64,000 nt of DNA from Pseudodesulfovibrio sp. 5S69 (GCF_037094465.1 NZ_CP146609.1:434001-498000); one strand, 5' to 3'. Shown: positions 25,311 to 35,658, numbered from the stretch's first letter. Program-made: numbers and translations. Notes: a model not told the origin generated them from the letters alone.

Positions 25311-26441
25311 ATGCGAAAAATAATCCTGAACATATTGTCAATTGTCTTGTTCTCGGCCGTGCTGGCCGGTTGCGGGCAGGAGCCTCCGGCAGCGGTGAAA
25401 AGGGGGCCGGGGTACGAGCCCGAATCCTCGGCCGTGGCCGAACGCACGGTCCTGCCGCGCCTGTTCGACGCCGTGGGCACGGTCCAGGCCAAGACCGACA
25501 TCCGGGTGGAGGCCCAGGTCACGGGCCGCGTGCTGGAAGTGCTCGTCCGGCCCGGCGACCGCGTGGCCAAGGGCGACAAGCTGGTGGTCCTGGACAGCCG
25601 CGCCTCCAACACCCGCCTGGAACGCTCCCGCCAGGCCCTGGCCTCGGCCCGCAGCCAGGTTGCCCAGGCGCGCGACGCACTGGATTCGGCCAAGGCCGCC
25701 TACAACAAGTCCGAATCCACCTACCGGCGTATGAGCACCCTGTTCGAACAGAAGGTGGTCACCGCCGAGGAAGTGGAAAAGGCCGAGTCCGCCTACCTGC
25801 AGGCCAAGGCCGCGCTGAGCCGGGCCGAGCAGGGCGTTTCCGGGGCGGAGGCCCAGGCCCGCGAGGCGGGCAAACTGGTCCAGGAAGCCGACATCGACAT
25901 GGGCTACACGACCATCACGGCCCAAGAGGCGGGCGAGGTGGCCAAGCGGCTGGTGGAGCCGGGCGACCTGGCCTTTCCCAACAAGGCGCTGCTGATCCTG
26001 CACACGAGCGGGGCCATGCACCTGGAGGCCATGGTCCGCGAGGCGCTCATCGGGCGCATCAGGCTCGGCGACTCCCTGTCCGTGGTCATCACCGCCCTGA
26101 GCGACAAGACGCCCCTGACCGGCGTGGTCCAGGAGATCGAGCCCCTGGCCGATCCCGTGACCCGCTCCTTCCTGGTCAAGGTCCGGCTGCCCGACCGGCC
26201 CGGCCTGTATCCGGGCATGTTCGGCCGGTTGCTGATCCCCCTGGGCGAGCGTGAGACCGTGCTGGTGCCCAGGGAGGCCGTCCGCCACGTGGGCCAGCTT
26301 GAGACCGTCATGGTCAAGGGCGACGGCACGTGGCAGCCGGTCTACGTGCGTACCGGCCGGACCGTGAACGGCAAGGTCGAGATCCTGTCCGGCCTGTCCG
26401 GCGGCGAGACCGTGGGGTTGAGCCCGGAGGGAGGCCGTTGA
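25311..26441 (+). CDS. RND efflux periplasmic adaptor (membrane fusion) lipoprotein
   Basis: The 376-residue protein starts after AGGAG. It has a lipoprotein signal with lipobox LAGC at about residues 20-23, so it should be tethered to the inner membrane. Parts follow in family order: a barrel-lipoyl half (RVLEVLVRPGDRVAKGDKL), a long helical hairpin (about 100-190), the second lipoyl half (TTITAQEAGEVAKRLVEPGD) and a beta-barrel domain. It would link the RND pump at 26441 to an outer-membrane channel. No channel gene is adjacent. The stop overlaps the pump start by one base. Confidence 0.93.
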   Translation: MRKIILNILSIVLFSAVLAGCGQEPPAAVKRGPGYEPESSAVAERTVLPRLFDAVGTVQAKTDIRVEAQVTGRVLEVLVRPGDRVAKGDKLVVLDSRASNTRLERSRQALASARSQVAQARDALDSAKAAYNKSESTYRRMSTLFEQKVVTAEEVEKAESAYLQAKAALSRAEQGVSGAEAQAREAGKLVQEADIDMGYTTITAQEAGEVAKRLVEPGDLAFPNKALLILHTSGAMHLEAMVREALIGRIRLGDSLSVVITALSDKTPLTGVVQEIEPLADPVTRSFLVKVRLPDRPGLYPGMFGRLLIPLGERETVLVPREAVRHVGQLETVMVKGDGTWQPVYVRTGRTVNGKVEILSGLSGGETVGLSPEGGR

Positions 26442-29400
26442 TGGAGCCCGACAAGTCCAGAGTCCAGGGACTGCTGCCGTCCTTTGTCCGCTATTTCCTG
26501 ACCTCGCAGATGTCCATCATCCTGGCCCTGGCCTCACTTCTGGTCGGCGTGGCCGCCATCATGGTCACACCGCGCGAGGAGGAGCCGCAGATCGTGGTGC
26601 CCATGGCCGACGTCATGGTCCAAGTGCCGGGCGCGTCCGCCGAAGAGGTGGAAAAGCTCGTGACCACGCCGCTTGAGCGGCTGCTCTGGCAGATCGACGG
26701 GGTGGAGTACGTCTACTCCACGTCCAGCAAGGACCACACCGCCGTGACCGTGCGCTTCTATGTAGGCGAGAACCGCGAGGACTCGCTCATCAAGCTGTAC
26801 AACACGATCATGAAGAACCAGGACATGGTGCCGTCCGTGGTCTCGGGCTGGGTGGTCAAGCCGGTGGAGATCGACGACGTACCCATCGTCACCCTGACCC
26901 TGCACGCGGACCACGGGTTTGAGGGCCGGTACACCGATTTCGACCTGCGGCGCATGGCCGAGGAGCTGTTCCACCGGTTGGCCGAGGTCGAGGATATTTC
27001 CAGGGTGCGCCTGTACTCGGGCCGCTCCCGCGAGGTGCGCGTGGAGCTGCACCCGGACCGCATGGCCGGGTTCCACGTCTCGCCCCAGGAGATCGCAAAA
27101 GCCCTCAAGGGCGCGGACAGTTCCCTGGCCGCCGGGCATTTCATGGCCGACGACAAGGACACCCCGGTGGTCAGCGAGTCCTTCCTGCTGTCCGCCGACG
27201 ACGCCGCCTCCCTGGTGGTCGGCGTGTTCAACAACAAGCCCGTCTACCTGCGCGACGTGGCCGACATCATCGACGGCCCGGCCGAACCGACCAGCTATTC
27301 ACGCATCGGATTCTCCGACCTGTACATGACCGAGCACGGCAAGGAGCCCGAGAACGTCTCCCGGCCCGCCGTGACCATCGGCTTGTCCAAGAAAAAGGGC
27401 GTCAACGCCGTGGGCGTGGCCGACGCGGTCATCAAGCGCGCCCATGAACTCGAACGCGACGTCCTGCCCGAGGGTGTCACCCTGACCGTGACCCGCGACT
27501 ATGGCCAGACCGCCCACGCCAAGGTCAACGACCTGCTTTCCTCCCTGCTCTTCGCCATCATCACGGTCATCGCGCTCCTCGCCTTCACCCTGGGCTGGCG
27601 CGAGGCCCTGGTGGTCGCCCTGGCCGTGCCCATGAGCTTCTCGCTGGCCCTGTTCGTCAACTACCTTCTGGGCTACACCATCAACCGGGTCACCCTGTTC
27701 GCCCTCATCCTTTCCCTGGGCCTGGTGGTGGACGATCCCATCACCAACGTGGACAACATCCAGCGGCACATCCGCATGGGGCTGCGCGACCCGCTCGAAG
27801 CCACCCTGGCCGCCGTGAAGGAGGTCCTGCCTCCGGTCATCCTGTCCACTCTGGCGATCATCGTCTCCTTTGCCCCGCTCTTCTTCATCACCGGCATGAT
27901 GGGCCCGTACATGGCCCCCATGGCCGCCAACGTCCCCCTGACCGTGTCCTTCTCCACCGTGGCCGCCCTGACCGTGGTGCCGTGGATGGCCTACTTGCTG
28001 CTGCGCAATCACAAGTTCAGGAAACCCGCGCCCAAGGACGGCACCTCCGGCGGCAAAACCGGCACCCGGCTCCAACGCTGGTACGGCGCGATCATCACCC
28101 CGTTCCTGAACAGGGCGCGCAACCGCTGGCTGCTGCTCTTCGTCATCCTGGCCGGGCTCGGCCTGTGCGCCGGGCTGGTGCTCATGCGCATGGTGCCGCT
28201 CAAGATGCTGCCCTTCGACAACAAGAACGAATTCCAGATCCTCGTGGACATGCCCGAAGGGACCACCCTGGAGCGGACCGACCGCGCCGTGCGCGACTTC
28301 GAGGCGTACCTGCGCACCGTGCCCGAGGTGACCGACTTCGTGACCTACGCGGGCACCCCCTCGCCCATGGACTTCAACGGCATGGTCCGCCACTACTACT
28401 GGCGCGAACAGCCCAACCTCGCGGACATCCGCGTCAACCTGAAGGACAAGTCCGAGCGCTCCATGCAGTCCCACGCCATCGGCCTGCGGCTGCGCAACGA
28501 CCTCCAGGCCATCGCCGACCGCAACGGCGTGCGCATGAAGCTCGTCGAGACCCCGCCCGGCCCGCCGGTCATCGCCACCCTGACCGCCGAGATCTACGGC
28601 AGGCCCGGCATGGACTACCGTTCCCTCATCCAGGGCGCGCGCCACGTGGAATCGGTCATGTCCACCCTGCCCGGCCTGGTGGACCTGGACGACTCGTCCG
28701 AGACCGACCGGACCATGTACGACTTCGTCCTGGACAAGGAAAAGGCCGCCCTGCACGGCGTGACCACCGCCGATGTGGTCGATACCCTGCGCATGGCCCT
28801 GTCCGGGTCCATCCCGGCCAACGTGCACCTGCCCAACGAACGCCAGCCCCTGCCCGTGCGCATGGTTCTGCCCGTCGGCCTGCGCACCGGCCCCGACACC
28901 CTGGGCGAACTGCGCATGAAGACCGCGTCCGGGGCCATGGTCCCCCTGGCCGAACTCGGCTCCTTCCGTGAAGTTCCGGCCGAACAGCCCATCTATCACA
29001 AGAACCTCAGGCGCGTGGCCTACGTCTACGCGGAGACCGCGAGCATCCCGCCCGGCGAAGCGGTTATCGACCTCCAGTCCATGCTCAAGAAAGATCCCGC
29101 CCAACCCGGCCTGACCACCGAGTGGGCGGGCGAGGGCGAATGGAAGATCACCCTGGACGTGTTCCGCGACCTGGGCATTGCCTTCGCGGCCGCCCTGGTC
29201 GGCATCTTCATCCTGCTGGTCGGGCAGACCGGCTCGTTCGTCATGCCCACGCTGATCATGTCCGCCATCCCGTTGACCCTGCTCGGCATCCTGCCGGGAT
29301 TCTGGCTGCTCAACCTGGTGGCGGGCGACACGGTCGGCGGGTTCGGCGACCCGGTCTTCTTCACCGCCACCTCCATGATCGGCATGATCGCGCTCGGCGG

Positions 29401-29698
29401 CATCGTCATCCGCAACTCGCTCGTGCTCATCGAATTCATCCAGTCCGAGGTCGAGGACGGCGTGCCCCTCAAACAGGCCATCGTCCAGTCCGGCGCCGTG
29501 CGCATGCGCCCCATCGTGCTCACCGCGCTGACCACCGCGCTGGGCGCCTGGCCCATCACCCTGGACCCCATCTTCTCCGGCCTGGCCTGGGCCCTGATCT
29601 TCGGGCTGGTCGCCTCGACCCTGTTCACCCTGGTCGTGGTCCCGAGCGGGTACTATGCGCTGTACGGCGGCAAGGAAAGCGACGGAGAGACGGCGTAG
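26441..29698 (+). CDS. RND-family efflux permease
   Basis: The 1085-residue inner-membrane pump has 12 predicted helices and two large periplasmic loops in RND order. The porter region begins MVQVPGASAEEVEKLVTTPL. The TM4 proton-relay region reads LSLGLVVDDPITNVDNI with paired Asp residues. The late helices include GGIVIRNSLVLIEFI and RMRPIVLTALTTALG. It is an AcrB-type proton antiporter of the metal/drug group, but the substrate cannot be told. ATG 26441 overlaps the adaptor stop, giving a two-gene operon. Confidence 0.93.
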   Translation: MEPDKSRVQGLLPSFVRYFLTSQMSIILALASLLVGVAAIMVTPREEEPQIVVPMADVMVQVPGASAEEVEKLVTTPLERLLWQIDGVEYVYSTSSKDHTAVTVRFYVGENREDSLIKLYNTIMKNQDMVPSVVSGWVVKPVEIDDVPIVTLTLHADHGFEGRYTDFDLRRMAEELFHRLAEVEDISRVRLYSGRSREVRVELHPDRMAGFHVSPQEIAKALKGADSSLAAGHFMADDKDTPVVSESFLLSADDAASLVVGVFNNKPVYLRDVADIIDGPAEPTSYSRIGFSDLYMTEHGKEPENVSRPAVTIGLSKKKGVNAVGVADAVIKRAHELERDVLPEGVTLTVTRDYGQTAHAKVNDLLSSLLFAIITVIALLAFTLGWREALVVALAVPMSFSLALFVNYLLGYTINRVTLFALILSLGLVVDDPITNVDNIQRHIRMGLRDPLEATLAAVKEVLPPVILSTLAIIVSFAPLFFITGMMGPYMAPMAANVPLTVSFSTVAALTVVPWMAYLLLRNHKFRKPAPKDGTSGGKTGTRLQRWYGAIITPFLNRARNRWLLLFVILAGLGLCAGLVLMRMVPLKMLPFDNKNEFQILVDMPEGTTLERTDRAVRDFEAYLRTVPEVTDFVTYAGTPSPMDFNGMVRHYYWREQPNLADIRVNLKDKSERSMQSHAIGLRLRNDLQAIADRNGVRMKLVETPPGPPVIATLTAEIYGRPGMDYRSLIQGARHVESVMSTLPGLVDLDDSSETDRTMYDFVLDKEKAALHGVTTADVVDTLRMALSGSIPANVHLPNERQPLPVRMVLPVGLRTGPDTLGELRMKTASGAMVPLAELGSFREVPAEQPIYHKNLRRVAYVYAETASIPPGEAVIDLQSMLKKDPAQPGLTTEWAGEGEWKITLDVFRDLGIAFAAALVGIFILLVGQTGSFVMPTLIMSAIPLTLLGILPGFWLLNLVAGDTVGGFGDPVFFTATSMIGMIALGGIVIRNSLVLIEFIQSEVEDGVPLKQAIVQSGAVRMRPIVLTALTTALGAWPITLDPIFSGLAWALIFGLVASTLFTLVVVPSGYYALYGGKESDGETA

Positions 29699-29819
29699 GG
29701 GATGCCTCCGGCAGCCTTCGGGGAGCCCCCTCGCCGGAGACACCGACAAAATCCAATCCATGTGTTGAGCAGGCCTCCCGTATGGGCTATTGTGGCGGGA
29801 AGCAGACATTGGAGGTCGC

Positions 29820-31208
29820 ATGTTTCGAATCGAGACGGACAGCCTGGGCGAGGTCCGGGTGCCGGAAGAGGCGTTGTGGGGTGCGCAGACGCAGCGGGCG
29901 TTGACGCTGTTCACCATAGACGGCGAGCTGATGCCCAGGGAGATGATCCGGGCGTACGCGATCCTGAAGAAGGGATGCGCCCTGGCCAACGGCGGGGCCG
30001 GGAAGCTGGATGCGGAGCGGCGCGACCTGATCGTGGCGGCCTGCGACGAGATCCTGGACGGGCAGCACGCGGACATGTTCCCGTTGCCGGTATGGATCTC
30101 GGGCAGCGGCACGCAGTTCAACATGAACGTGAACGAGGTCGTCGCCAACCGCTGCTCGCAACTGGCGGGCAGGCCCATGGGCTCCAAGGAGCCGGTCCAC
30201 CCCAACGACCACGTCAACATGAGTCAGTCAACCAACGATAACTTTCCGACAGTCATGTATATGGCTGTTGCAAATGAAATTATTGACCGGCTCCTGCCAT
30301 CGTTAACCGCCATGCGCCAGGAGCTTTCGGCCAAGGCCGGTGCGTGGGCGGAGATCGTCAAGATCGGGCGGACGCACATGCAGGACGCCACGCCCCTGAC
30401 CCTGGGGCAGGAGTTTTCCGGCTACGCCTCGATGCTGGAGGACGACGAGCGGCGCATCCGGGCGGCGCTCGAAACCGTGTTCGAGCTGACCTTGGGCGGC
30501 ACCGCGGTGGGCACCGGGGTGAACAGTTGGCCCGGATTCGCCGAGGCGGCCATCGGGCATATCGCGGAACTGAGCGGGCTGCCGTTCGTCCCTGCCCGGA
30601 ACCGGTTCGCGGCGCAGGGCAGCCACGACGCGCTGGTACACGTCTCGGCGGCGCTCAAGACCCTGGCGGGTTCCCTGAACAAGATCGCCTCGGACATCCG
30701 GCTGCTGTCCTGCGGGCCGCGCGCCGGGCTGGGCGAACTGATCATCCCGGCCAACGAGCCGGGCTCGTCGATCATGCCCGGCAAGGTCAACCCGACCCAG
30801 TGCGAGGCCCTGACCATGGTCTCGCTTCAGGCCGTGGCCAACGACCTGGCCGTGACCCTGGGCGGCACGGGCGGAGTGCTGGAGATGAACGTGTACAAGC
30901 CGCTGATCGTGCGCAACGTGCTCCACTCCGTGCGCCTGCTCGGCGACGGCATGAACAGTTTCACGGAACATCTGCTCAAGGGGCTTGAGCCCGACCGGGG
31001 ACGCATTGCCGCCCACGTGGCGCATTCGCTCATGCTGGTCACGGCCCTGACCCCGGTCATCGGCTACGACAAGTCGGCCAAGATCGCCCTGCATGCCCAT
31101 AAGACCGGGCAGAGTCTGCGCGAAGCGGCCCTGGAGCTGGGCTTCGTCACGGCCGAGGAGTTCGACCGGGTGGTGGTTCCCGAGGAGATGATCAGGCCCA
31201 AGGGCTAG
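29820..31208 (+). CDS. fumC: Class II fumarate hydratase
   Basis: The 462-residue enzyme interconverts fumarate and malate without an Fe-S cluster. It shows the fumarase/aspartase superfamily motifs: [59 protein letters not shown] and the signature [16 protein letters not shown]. Length matches FumC. The start at 29820 is preceded by GGAGGT. Its stop overlaps that of the convergent LysE-type exporter (shared CTAG). Confidence 0.96.
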   Translation: MFRIETDSLGEVRVPEEALWGAQTQRALTLFTIDGELMPREMIRAYAILKKGCALANGGAGKLDAERRDLIVAACDEILDGQHADMFPLPVWISGSGTQFNMNVNEVVANRCSQLAGRPMGSKEPVHPNDHVNMSQSTNDNFPTVMYMAVANEIIDRLLPSLTAMRQELSAKAGAWAEIVKIGRTHMQDATPLTLGQEFSGYASMLEDDERRIRAALETVFELTLGGTAVGTGVNSWPGFAEAAIGHIAELSGLPFVPARNRFAAQGSHDALVHVSAALKTLAGSLNKIASDIRLLSCGPRAGLGELIIPANEPGSSIMPGKVNPTQCEALTMVSLQAVANDLAVTLGGTGGVLEMNVYKPLIVRNVLHSVRLLGDGMNSFTEHLLKGLEPDRGRIAAHVAHSLMLVTALTPVIGYDKSAKIALHAHKTGQSLREAALELGFVTAEEFDRVVVPEEMIRPKG

Positions 31209-31798
31209 ACGAACAGAGCATACATGGTCGCCCCGACCATGACCGCCACGAGCGCGCAGTTGACCCCGGTGAGCACGGCCCCGGACTTGAGGGTGCGCAG
31301 GATGGCGGCTCCGGCCAGGCCCCAGGCCGAGTGGAAGGACACCTGGAAGACCATGAAGGTCAGGACAAAGACCGCGACCTGCCCCGGCAGCGGCAGGGAC
31401 GGGTCCGCGAACTGCGTGAACCCGACCAGGGCCATGGCCCAGCTCTTGGGGTTGAGCGGGTGCAGGATGACCCCTTCCCAGAAGGTGAACCGGCGATTCA
31501 CCGTGTGGCTCCCCAAGCGCATGGTCAGGAGTTTCCAACCGAGGTACAGAATGTAACACGTTCCGCAAACTTTCATTATCATCGCGAGGTTGGGTGAGGT
31601 CTGGATGATCTTTCCCAGGCCGAGCGCCACGGTGGTGTCCAGGCTGACCGCGCCCACGGTGGCCCCGATCAAAAAGGGGATGGCGGACTTGAAGCCCGTT
31701 GTCTGGCCGATGCCCATCATGGTCAGGTTGCCCGCGCCGGGCGTGCCGGTCATGACGATGACGAAGAGGACGAAGGCGGCGTATGTTTCCATGTTCAT
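31205..31798 (-). CDS. LysE/RhtB-family amino acid exporter
   Basis: The 197-residue protein has about six membrane helices. The LysE signature is near the start ([20 protein letters not shown]), with the later motif [19 protein letters not shown]. Members export amino acids such as homoserine, threonine or lysine, or small cationic metabolites. ATG 31798 is preferred over a longer frame, and a second in-frame ATG lies at 31792. It is transcribed divergently from the MocR regulator 107 bases away, the usual pairing of a regulator with its target exporter. Confidence 0.9.
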   Translation of the reverse strand: MNMETYAAFVLFVIVMTGTPGAGNLTMMGIGQTTGFKSAIPFLIGATVGAVSLDTTVALGLGKIIQTSPNLAMIMKVCGTCYILYLGWKLLTMRLGSHTVNRRFTFWEGVILHPLNPKSWAMALVGFTQFADPSLPLPGQVAVFVLTFMVFQVSFHSAWGLAGAAILRTLKSGAVLTGVNCALVAVMVGATMYALFV

Positions 31799-31893
31799 GG
31801 CGCTAACTCCCCGGACCGCCACGTTTTCGGGCGGTCCTGCTGCGATTTTTCGTCCTTAGACGACTACGGTTGACTTTGTGTGTAGTCAATGAA

Positions 31894-31916
31894 TATATTG
31901 TCTGCATGACAATATA
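31894..31916. promoter_or_regulatory. Palindromic operator candidate covering the MocR start codon
   Basis: TATATTGTC (31894-31902) and GACAATATA (31908-31916) are perfect 9-bp inverted arms around a 5-base spacer TGCAT. The ATG of the regulator gene (31906-31908) lies inside the site. Upstream, GACTAC (31862-31867) and GTAGTC (31882-31887) form a second inverted pair. This suits autorepression by the GntR/MocR protein and control of the divergent exporter. Confidence 0.55.
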
Positions 31917-33270
31917 CGCACCCGCACTGGGCAGGGATGAAGGTCCCTTGTACCTGGCATTGGCGGACGCCATCGAACGGGATATCACGGCCGGGACGCT
32001 CGCGCCCGGCGAACGGTTGCCCACGCACCGCGATCTGGCCGACGTGCTCCGGCTGAACGTGTCCACGGTGACGCGCGGCTATCGCGAGGCCGAGAAGCGC
32101 GGATTGATCTCCGCCACCGTGGGGCGCGGCACCTTCGTCACCTCGGACGCGGTGACGAACTCGTCCATGGTCTCCTTCGAGCCGTGTGCGCCCGGAATGC
32201 TCGAACTCGGGCTCATCGCGCCGCTCGACCACCTGGACCCGGAGATATCGGAAGGCTTCCGGCGCATTGCCCGGCGCAAGGACCCGTCCGCGCTGCTGCG
32301 CTATTCCGATCCCCGCGGCCAGGCCGAACACCGCAAGGCGGGCGCGCTCTGGGCCGAGCGGTACGGCGTCCCCGCCAGCGCGGAGGACATCATCGTCTGC
32401 GCCGGGTCCCAGCATGCCCTGACCTGCGCCCTCGGCGGCCTGCTACAGCCCGGCGACCGGGTGGCCGTGGACGGGCTGACCTATCCCGGCCTCAAGACCC
32501 TGGCCGCCATGCTCGGCCTGCGGCTCGTGTCCATCGCCATGGACGAATACGGCATGATCCCGGCCAGCCTGGACGCGGCCTGCCGCCGCGACGACATCAA
32601 GGCCCTCTACCTCATGCCCGGCGTGCACAACCCGACCACCGCCTCCCTGCCCGAAGCCAGGAGGAACGAGATCGCCCGACTGGCCGACAAGCACGACTTC
32701 ATCCTCATCGAGGACGACGCCTACGACCTGACCGACCCCGGCCGCATCGCCCCGGTGGGCAACCGTGTGCCGCACCGCTCCGTGTACATCGCGGGCATGT
32801 CCAAGTCCCTGGCCGCAGGCCTGCGCGTGGCCTTCACCGTCGCCCCGCAACACATGCTCAAACCCCTGGCGCAGGCCGTGCTCAACACCATCTGGATGGC
32901 CCCGCCCCTGAACGTGGAACTGACCGCCATGTGGATCACGGACGGCACCGCCGACCGCGTCGTGGCCGCCAAACGGGCCGAGGCCGCCCGCCGATACATG
33001 CTCGCCTGCGACATTCTCGAGGGACTGCGCTTCCGCGGCAAAGGGACCGGCTTTTTCCTCTGGCTCGAACTTCCCGAGCCCTGGACCGGCTACGCCCTGG
33101 AACAGGCCGCCGCAAGGCACGGCGTCAACGTCTTCGGCGCCGAAAAATTCGTGGTCGGGCAAAGCCCCGCGCCCAACGCCGCCCGCGTCTCGCTCACCGG
33201 GACCGAGTCCCTGGACCAGTTGAAGCAGGGCTTGCTGACCCTGCGCGAGATCCTGCGGGGCCGTCCGTAG
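31906..33270 (+). CDS. MocR-type GntR regulator with aminotransferase domain
   Basis: The 454-residue protein has an N-terminal GntR winged helix (IERDITAGTLAPGERLPTHR, LNVSTVTRGYREAEKRGLI) and a class I aminotransferase-like C-terminal domain. The PLP region includes the LIEDDAYDL strand and the Lys-containing AGMSKSLAAGLRVAF. Such proteins sense PLP or an amino-PLP adduct and control vitamin B6, taurine or GABA genes or exporters. No pdx or gab gene is here. The target is likely the divergent LysE exporter and itself, given the palindrome over its start. Confidence 0.9.
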   Translation: MTIYAPALGRDEGPLYLALADAIERDITAGTLAPGERLPTHRDLADVLRLNVSTVTRGYREAEKRGLISATVGRGTFVTSDAVTNSSMVSFEPCAPGMLELGLIAPLDHLDPEISEGFRRIARRKDPSALLRYSDPRGQAEHRKAGALWAERYGVPASAEDIIVCAGSQHALTCALGGLLQPGDRVAVDGLTYPGLKTLAAMLGLRLVSIAMDEYGMIPASLDAACRRDDIKALYLMPGVHNPTTASLPEARRNEIARLADKHDFILIEDDAYDLTDPGRIAPVGNRVPHRSVYIAGMSKSLAAGLRVAFTVAPQHMLKPLAQAVLNTIWMAPPLNVELTAMWITDGTADRVVAAKRAEAARRYMLACDILEGLRFRGKGTGFFLWLELPEPWTGYALEQAAARHGVNVFGAEKFVVGQSPAPNAARVSLTGTESLDQLKQGLLTLREILRGRP

Positions 33271-33309
33271 AGAGGAAGTGAGCCCCCCTGACGGCCGGAG
33301 GCCTCCCGA

Positions 33310-35043
33310 TCAGATGGCGGTTTCGCCTCGGGGCAGGGTGACGCGGACAACGGTGCCGGTTTCCGGCGAGGTGTCCATGGCTATGTTGCCGCCGTGCGCT
33401 TCGGCGGCGAGGCGGGCGGAGTAGGTGCCCAGGCCGGTACCGTTGTGCTTGCCGTGGGTGGAGTACTTGTCGAAGAAGGAATGGCGGACCTCTTCGGGCA
33501 CGGGCAGGTGGTTGCGGATTTCGAGTACGCAGGGGTCGCCGCTGGTCACGTCCACGCGCACGGGCTGACCGCCCGAGGCCTCGACCGCGTTCTTGAGCAG
33601 GTTGGCGGCCATGCCGTAAAGCAGGGTGCCGTCCCCCTGTATGACGAGCTGCATGCCCTTTTTTACCTTTTGGCCGTCCAGGGTGGTTTCCACCGAGCAG
33701 GCGGGTTCGCGGTGCATGGAGGTATCGCGCACGGCACGCATGATGATGGCGAGCCAGTCCACGGACTGGGGCTGGTGTTCGTAGGTCCCGGATTCGAGCT
33801 TGTACAGGGTCAGGGACTGGTTGATCAGGTCCATCATCTGCATGCCCGCCTCTTCGACCACCTGGAGCATCTCCTTTTGCCGGTCCGAGAGGTTCTCGTC
33901 CTCCTGCATGATGCGGGGCAGGCCGATGATGCCCATGAGCGGCGATTTGAGGTCGTGGCGGACGATGCGTTCCACGTCTTCTTTCAGTTTTTCCGCTGCC
34001 TTGCGTGCAGTGATGTCGATCCCTATGCAGAGGATGCCCGTGGCGTGGCCCAGCTCGTCCACGATGACCGAGGTGCCGAGCGACAGGGTGGCGCGGGTCT
34101 CGTTGCGGCGCATGACCTCCACCTCGGTGAAGGTGTGGCCCGGATTGCGTTCGAGCAGGTCCCGAAAATGGGCGCGCAGGTCGCGGCCCTGATCGTCGGT
34201 GGCGGGCAGGAGCAGCCCCACCGCGTCGCGGCCGGTCAGCTCCCCTTCGCGGAACCCGTAGAAGTCCAGCCCCCAGCGGTTGATGAAAAAGACCTTGCCC
34301 TCGGTATCCACCTCCAGGACGATGAAATGCGATTGCTCCACCAGGTCGCGGTACAGCCGGCGGCTCTCGCGCAGCCGGTTCTCGGCCTCTACCCGCTGGT
34401 CGATGATCCGGTTGCTGGCCCGTGCGCCCAGAAAGGTGCCCTCCTCGTTGGTCACCGGCACGCAGCGGTGGGACAGCCAGTGTTGCGTGCCGTCGGGCCG
34501 GATGATCCGGAAATCCAGGGTATCCGTCTCCAGCGTCCGGTGCTCGTTGAACAGGTGCGTCTTGACCATGGGCCGGTCTTCGGGATGCACCATCCTGAAC
34601 ATCAGGTCCGGGTCCTTCATGAACGCGGACGGGGGATACCCCGTAATCCGCTCGCACGACGGCGACATGTACAGGAATTCACCCTCAGGGCCGCGCCAGT
34701 ACTCCCAGTCGTAGGTGAAGTCCGCCACGGTCCGGAACCGCTCTTCGCTCCGGGCCAGCTTCTCGTTGGCCGCCTTGAGCTGTCGGAAGATCGGCCGGAT
34801 CTGCAGGACCCCGAGCAGGATGATGACCGAAACCAGCAGGCCGATGAGCTCGAAGGCCGGGTCGGGCTGTGCCCTGCCCTCCCAGAACATGTACAGGGTG
34901 TGCACCCGCCGATGGACCATGCCGATCAACCCCGCCGCGATCAGTATCCACGACCAGCGGCGGCCCGTCTCCGGGATCAAAAACAGCGCCAGCCCGGCGG
35001 CCGCAAGCTGTATGCCTATGGAAGCAATGATGATCAGGTCCAT
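33310..35043 (-). CDS. PAS-domain sensor histidine kinase
   Basis: The 577-residue kinase has three N-terminal membrane helices (about residues 3-23, 30-48 and 67-87). Two PAS domains (about 95-225 and 228-350) follow, the first containing EFLYMSPSCERITGYPPSAF. The phosphorylation box is IVRHDLKSPLMGIIGLP (His about 370), and the ATPase domain has NLLKNAVEAS and NGTGLGTYSAR. It is a membrane-bound hybrid-free kinase; no response regulator gene is adjacent, so its partner is unknown. It is convergent with the MocR gene. Confidence 0.92.
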   Translation of the reverse strand: MDLIIIASIGIQLAAAGLALFLIPETGRRWSWILIAAGLIGMVHRRVHTLYMFWEGRAQPDPAFELIGLLVSVIILLGVLQIRPIFRQLKAANEKLARSEERFRTVADFTYDWEYWRGPEGEFLYMSPSCERITGYPPSAFMKDPDLMFRMVHPEDRPMVKTHLFNEHRTLETDTLDFRIIRPDGTQHWLSHRCVPVTNEEGTFLGARASNRIIDQRVEAENRLRESRRLYRDLVEQSHFIVLEVDTEGKVFFINRWGLDFYGFREGELTGRDAVGLLLPATDDQGRDLRAHFRDLLERNPGHTFTEVEVMRRNETRATLSLGTSVIVDELGHATGILCIGIDITARKAAEKLKEDVERIVRHDLKSPLMGIIGLPRIMQEDENLSDRQKEMLQVVEEAGMQMMDLINQSLTLYKLESGTYEHQPQSVDWLAIIMRAVRDTSMHREPACSVETTLDGQKVKKGMQLVIQGDGTLLYGMAANLLKNAVEASGGQPVRVDVTSGDPCVLEIRNHLPVPEEVRHSFFDKYSTHGKHNGTGLGTYSARLAAEAHGGNIAMDTSPETGTVVRVTLPRGETAI

Positions 35044-35140
35044 GCATCCCCCTGTACGTTGCAACGGAGCCCGTTCACCCAGCTTAGCCTTTAATCCATT
35101 TATTAGGCAAATACCATTCATGGACCGCCCCGGCGGCCTG

Positions 35141-35237
35141 CCTCCGGCGGCCGGGGCGCTGCCCCGGACCCCGCCAGGAAACCTTTTGAAAAAGGTTCCC
35201 TGGACCCTCCCAAACTTTTTGTGTGCTTTCGGCAGGG
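35141..35237 (+). repeat. Dispersed intergenic repeat, copy 2
   Basis: This copy opens with CCGGGGCGCTGCCCCGGA, then AACCTTTT-GA-AAAAGGTT as a compact stem. It closes with a block of about 36 bases containing AAACTTTTTGTGTGC and TCGGCAGGG, shared with the copy at 24931-25069 apart from about four positions. The middle insert of copy 1 is missing here, so the conserved unit is the two flanks plus a variable stem. Confidence 0.7.
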
Positions 35238-35413
35238 GTGAGTGGGTGCGGGGTGGAGGATTGCTGCGCGTGGAGGAGGGAGTAGCTTGGTCGGGACGGT
35301 TGCCAACGCCGCAGGCGGGACAGGCGGAACTCAAAGAATGGGGTTTGCGGCATTGGGGAACGGGGAGAGGGATTTTTTAGCAAGCTATTTCATTCCCCAA
35401 AAAAACAAAACTC

Positions 35414-35496
35414 GCGATTTCGGACGGGGAAAACGGCGCAATTCGTTGCGGGAAGCGGCACGCCCCCCCCCCACCGTTTTCCCCGCCCGAAATCGC
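35414..35496. repeat. Long inverted repeat with 23-bp arms and 37-base loop
   Basis: The arms at 35414-35436 (GCGATTTCGGACGGGGAAAA then CGG) and 35474-35496 pair with a single mismatch. The loop is asymmetric and ends in the ten-C run. It does not look like a terminator, and it encodes nothing. Confidence 0.75.
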
Positions 35497-35658
35497 CAAC
35501 CGGCACGACGGAAGGCGTTCTCGTCGCGGTCTTCCGCTGCCGCACGCCCCTGAGCGAAGCGAACATGGGGGTCCAGGGGGCTTTGCTCCCTGGCAGGTCC
35601 AGGACAGCGTCCTGGTCTCTCCGAAGGAGCCCCCCGGGAAGGCCGCCGGAGGCAGCCC

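Larger units (their letters stand above)
35044..35658. other. Gene-free repeat-rich stretch between the histidine kinase and lutC
   Basis: About 615 bases with no plausible gene. It holds repeat copy 2 (35141-35237), a long imperfect inverted repeat (35414-35496) and a run of ten C residues at 35463-35472. A third cluster of short hairpins lies at 35590-35650, including the perfect CCAGGAC/GTCCTGG. GCCTCCGGC-type motifs flank both ends of the region and recur after the efflux pump gene near 29705 and near 55890. Confidence 0.5.

Noticed and set aside
27299..30220. Long minus-strand frame opposite the RND pump and fumC
   Set aside because: It is an antisense shadow of two conserved proteins.
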